The position numbers and the translations under genes are program-made. This document shows, piece by piece, positions 5,907 through 8,541 of a stretch of DNA of 8,541 nucleotides. The notes under the pieces were generated by a model. It saw only the letters and a program-made list of their open reading frames with translations. It had not been told where the DNA came from and made no database searches. Position 1 is the stretch's first letter. The number at the start of each line of letters is the position of its first letter. The DNA is taken from assembly GCA_022360595.1 (NCBI GenBank), contig JAKSCN010000218.1, positions 1 to 8,541 of the forward strand, given 5' to 3'. The DNA is from Chromatiales bacterium. Its GTDB lineage: Bacteria > Pseudomonadota > Gammaproteobacteria > Chromatiales > Chromatiaceae.

Positions 5907-7139
5907 CTACCAGCCACCCCTGCGCGCCAATTTGGGCAACTCCCCGACCAATCCCAGTGCCCGTCTTGTAATAAGCTGCTTGATCGGGCCAGCGGCGTCA
6001 GCCAGGCTGAGTCCGAGATTACGCAATAGCGCAAGCGGGAGATTCCTGTTGCTGAACAGACGTTTGAAGCCATCCATCGCACCCAGCATAGCGATATTAG
6101 CCCCTTTACGTGCACGCTCGTAACGGCGCAAGGTAGCCATGCTACTTAAGGCACGCCCGTGCTCACGGGCTTCCACCAGGACATCAACAAGGGCGGCTGC
6201 ATCCAGAAAACCGAGATTTACTCCCTGCCCTGCCAGAGGGTGGATACCGTGCGCCGCATCACCCACCAAAGCCAAGCCAGGCTTCACGTAGTGATCGGCA
6301 TTACGCAGCCTGAGCGGAAATACCCCACGCGGTCCGACACGAGTGACATCCCCCAACATTCGCTCACTGGCCTGAGTCAACGCCTTACAGAAACTCTCAT
6401 CATCCAGGGCCATAAGCTGTTCAGCTTCTTGAGGTGAGGTGGACCAGACAATCGAACAACATCCGTTATCGATTGGTAGAAAAGCCAGGGGGCCCTGGGG
6501 CATAAAACGCTGACGCGCCACATCGCCATGATGCTGTTCAGGCCAAATGGTAGCCACAATGGCATGCTGATCATAAGCCCAACCGCTCGATGTAATGGCC
6601 GCTATGTCCCGCACGGACGATTTAGCCCCTTCTGCACCCACCACCAAAGCAGCCTCAATCTTCACACCACTTTTCAATACAACCCGACAGCCTGATTCAG
6701 CGGTATCCATTGAGCTGATGGAATCGGGACATATGCGTTGGACAGACTCCAAAGCACCCAGTTTTTCCCAAAGCGCCAACTGGGTAATACGGTTTTCAAC
6801 AATATGCCCCAGATCGGGTTCGCCAATCTCCGCCGCATCGAAGTGGATGCTGCCGCGCCCCCCGGCATCCCAGACAAGCATCTCCCGGTAGGGGCTGATA
6901 CGCAACTCAGCCATGCGTTCCCAAACGCCCAGGTTGCGTAGTATCTGTTCCGATGCCCGGGTCAGCGCAGAGACACGTAGATCAACCTCATCTCCCGGCC
7001 AGTCATGGGCAGGCTCTTTCAGCTCAACGACCACGACACTGAACTGCCGCTCTGCCAAAGCGCAAGCGAGCGCTGCGCCCACCATGCCCCCACCGGCGAC
7101 CAACACATCGCACTGAATCTGATTACTCTGTTCAGCCAA
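5907..7139 (-). CDS. ubiI: FAD-dependent ubiquinone biosynthesis hydroxylase, UbiI (VisC) type
   Basis: Flavin monooxygenase of the UbiH/UbiF/UbiI/COQ6 family; UbiI performs the C5 hydroxylation in aerobic ubiquinone synthesis. 410 residues, usual. Seen: FAD-binding GGGMVG (16-21), E39 at the end of the second strand, LRVSALTRASE (54-64), LGHIVENRITQLALW (110-124), and LALVGDAAHGIHPLAGQGVN (289-308), the second FAD motif. In the middle DG motif the usual aspartate is glutamate (GAEGAKSSVR, 168-177). Start is TTG, with GAGGAG 6 nt upstream; the first ATG lies inside the FAD motif, so a later start is excluded. It overlaps the ubiH stop by 8 bp, implying translational coupling. Position between ubiH and gcvT matches E. 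coli ubiI; UbiF-like specificity cannot be fully excluded from sequence alone. Confidence 0.92.
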   Translation of the reverse strand: MAEQSNQIQCDVLVAGGGMVGAALACALAERQFSVVVVELKEPAHDWPGDEVDLRVSALTRASEQILRNLGVWERMAELRISPYREMLVWDAGGRGSIHFDAAEIGEPDLGHIVENRITQLALWEKLGALESVQRICPDSISSMDTAESGCRVVLKSGVKIEAALVVGAEGAKSSVRDIAAITSSGWAYDQHAIVATIWPEQHHGDVARQRFMPQGPLAFLPIDNGCCSIVWSTSPQEAEQLMALDDESFCKALTQASERMLGDVTRVGPRGVFPLRLRNADHYVKPGLALVGDAAHGIHPLAGQGVNLGFLDAAALVDVLVEAREHGRALSSMATLRRYERARKGANIAMLGAMDGFKRLFSNRNLPLALLRNLGLSLADAAGPIKQLITRRALGLVGELPKLARRGGW

Positions 7140-8355
7140 GCTCTACTCCTCGGGACAACTTCGGTAAACGACCATGCATCCCCATGAACTGACGAGTCAC
7201 AAACTGCTTAACACCCGGCGTCATATCCAAGGCCACCATGCCAAGATTACGCGCCACTCTGATCGGTAATAGCGGATTGGTGAATAGCCTGACCAATCCA
7301 TCAGTCATCATCGCCACCGCCTGCTGATCCCGCTTACGCCATTTCGCATAATTTTCCAGCACACCGGGCGCACCGATATCAGCAGCGACCTGCTGGGCAT
7401 CAACCAACACATCAGCCAACACAGCTACATCACGAATACCCAAATTAAAGCCTTGCCCGGTAATCGGATGCACAGCATGGGCCGCATTGCCGATCAACGC
7501 CACACGTGAACGCACGTGTTCTTTCGCCTGTAACAACTTCAATGGATAAGCAGAGCGTACTCCCGCACGCTGAAAACGCCCCAACCGATAACCAAAACGC
7601 TCCTGAACTCTGGCAAGAAACTGCCTATCAGTTAGAGCGGTCACATGTTCGGCGTCTTCATCATGAACAGTCCAGACTAAACCGTAGCGCCCCTCAGTCA
7701 GTGGCAGCATCGCCATCGGACCGGCATCGGTGAAGCGCTCATAAGCAACACCTTCAGGCTCAACACCTGGGATCAGATTACTGATCACCGCAGTCTGCCC
7801 ATAAGCCCACTCACGCACATCAATACCGAGTCGCTCCCGTACCATCGAACGGGCACCATCGGCAGCTACCAACAGTTTGGCATTAAGCGTGAGCATTTCA
7901 CCATCACACTCGACCTGAACTTCTGCCCGCTGCTCATCCACTGAGAAATCAACCAGCCTGGCCGGACAAAAAAGCGTGACGTGAGATAGCTGGTCCAACC
8001 CCTGAAACAGAGCCTGGCCCAACGCACGACCGGTAGCAACGTAACCAAGAGCCTCTACGCCGTGGTCTTTATGATCCAGACGAGCAAAACCAAAATGACC
8101 ACGATCAGAGACATGAATATGGCGAATCGGTTCAGCAGCCACCGCCAATGCCGGCCACGCACCGATGCCTTCCAGTATCAAACGGGTGCCGTAGGCTAAG
8201 GCGATCGCTCGATCATCGTAACTGGGCTGCTCTGCTTGCTGCAGCGACGCCGCTTCAATCACGGCGATAGTCAACCCGGTGTCGGTCAATGCCCGCGCCA
8301 GACTGGCGCCAACCATGCCGCCACCCACGACAATCAGATCAAACTCTCTGTTCAT
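7132..8355 (-). CDS. ubiH: 2-octaprenyl-6-methoxyphenol hydroxylase, UbiH
   Basis: FAD-dependent monooxygenase for the C1 hydroxylation in ubiquinone synthesis, working with the other soluble or membrane-associated Ubi proteins. 407 residues. Seen: N-terminal dinucleotide-binding GGGMVGASLA (11-20) with E34 at the end of the second strand, DDRAIALAYGT (47-57), AADGARSMVRE (164-174), and ALIGNAAHAVHPITGQGFNL (286-305). The GNAA form in place of GDAA is the one found in E. coli UbiH, and separates it from its neighbour ubiI, which has GDAA. The ATG follows pepP by 28 bp; an AAGGA site is 13 nt away, rather far. It shares general architecture with ubiI, consistent with old duplication. No abnormality seen. 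Confidence 0.94.
   Translation of the reverse strand: MNREFDLIVVGGGMVGASLARALTDTGLTIAVIEAASLQQAEQPSYDDRAIALAYGTRLILEGIGAWPALAVAAEPIRHIHVSDRGHFGFARLDHKDHGVEALGYVATGRALGQALFQGLDQLSHVTLFCPARLVDFSVDEQRAEVQVECDGEMLTLNAKLLVAADGARSMVRERLGIDVREWAYGQTAVISNLIPGVEPEGVAYERFTDAGPMAMLPLTEGRYGLVWTVHDEDAEHVTALTDRQFLARVQERFGYRLGRFQRAGVRSAYPLKLLQAKEHVRSRVALIGNAAHAVHPITGQGFNLGIRDVAVLADVLVDAQQVAADIGAPGVLENYAKWRKRDQQAVAMMTDGLVRLFTNPLLPIRVARNLGMVALDMTPGVKQFVTRQFMGMHGRLPKLSRGVELG
7146..7151 (-). promoter_or_regulatory. ubiI ribosome binding site, supports the TTG start
   Basis: GAGGAG on the minus strand, 6 nt before the TTG at 7139, lies within the last codons of ubiH. It is near perfect and justifies the non-ATG start and the 8 bp overlap with ubiH. 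Confidence 0.8.
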
Positions 8356-8383
8356 GGCAATCTATTCATCCTTCCCCAAGCGC

Positions 8384-8541
8384 CTAACGTTTGGTTGCCA
8401 TCAGTGCCTCGATCTCCGCGACACTCTTGGGTACATCTTTACTCAACACATCACAACCGTCTTTGGTCACGACCACATCATCTTCGATGCGAATCCCGAT
8501 ATTCCACCACTTTTTTGCAACGCCTTTGGTGCCCGCAGGAA
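8384..8541 (-). CDS. pepP: Xaa-Pro aminopeptidase (PepP), C-terminal fragment at window edge
   Basis: Only the last 51 residues and a TAG stop are inside the window; the rest lies beyond the right edge. The frame reads KKWWNIGIRIEDDVVVTKDG, then a tail ending EIEALMATKR. IGIRIEDD is the C-terminal metal-binding motif of M24-family aminopeptidase P, with the glutamate corresponding to E. coli PepP E406; the ending EIEALM is also shared. The enzyme removes N-terminal residues next to proline, using a dimanganese centre in the cytoplasm. The neighbour is ubiH, 28 bp downstream, as in the E. coli pepP-ubiH-ubiI order. This piece was too short to be called as a complete reading frame but the motif and synteny make it convincing. 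Confidence 0.9.
   Translation of the reverse strand, partial: PAGTKGVAKKWWNIGIRIEDDVVVTKDGCDVLSKDVPKSVAEIEALMATKR

Noticed and set aside
5674..6123. Plus-strand frame of 149 codons over the leader and the ubiI 3' end
   Set aside because: Antisense to the riboswitch and to ubiI, with no protein-family features and no convincing start signal.
7408..7500. GNAA in place of GDAA in the second FAD motif of UbiH, first seen as a lost residue
   Set aside because: E. coli UbiH also has GNAA, so it is a marker of the subfamily, not a defect.

Overview
The window reads almost entirely on the minus strand, so genes run from high to low coordinates. It carries a conserved gammaproteobacterial chromosomal block: pepP (3' end only), ubiH, ubiI, then a glycine-responsive leader and the glycine cleavage genes gcvT, gcvH, gcvPA, tpx and gcvPB, and finally dgkA (lacking at most its last residues). 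The order pepP-ubiH-ubiI-gcvT-gcvH-gcvP is the one known from E. coli. Two things differ here: the P-protein is split into two subunits (GcvPA and GcvPB), and a thiol peroxidase gene, tpx, sits between the two halves. Split P-protein together with this ubiquinone block suggests a non-enteric gammaproteobacterium, possibly of the Chromatiales or a related sulfur-oxidizing lineage. That placement is inference from gene content only.

Right part (5907-8541): the end of pepP (proline aminopeptidase), ubiH and ubiI. The two Ubi proteins are paralogous FAD monooxygenases of aerobic ubiquinone synthesis. The genes are tightly packed: 28 bp between pepP and ubiH, and an 8 bp overlap between ubiH and ubiI. 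ubiI begins with TTG behind a strong ribosome binding site.

Centre (5487-5906): a 420 bp non-coding leader. On the minus strand it holds a near-consensus sigma70-type promoter just after the ubiI stop, a tandem two-aptamer glycine riboswitch, a strong intrinsic terminator directly against the second aptamer, and a spacer of about 120 bp before gcvT. Transcripts from this promoter, and read-through from pepP-ubiH-ubiI, must both pass the riboswitch to reach gcv.

Left part (1-5486): gcvT (T-protein), gcvH (lipoyl H-protein), gcvPA, tpx and gcvPB, then dgkA 24 bp after gcvPB. GcvPA and GcvPB form the PLP-dependent glycine decarboxylase, which loads the aminomethyl group onto the GcvH lipoyl arm; GcvT passes it to tetrahydrofolate. 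The L-protein (lipoamide dehydrogenase) is not in the window. Stem-loops lie in the gaps on both sides of tpx, so it may be a partly separate expression unit within the operon.

I see no tRNA, rRNA, CRISPR array, insertion sequence, phage gene or broken gene. This is mostly an ordinary housekeeping region; the points worth a second look are the riboswitch/terminator layout and the placement of tpx.
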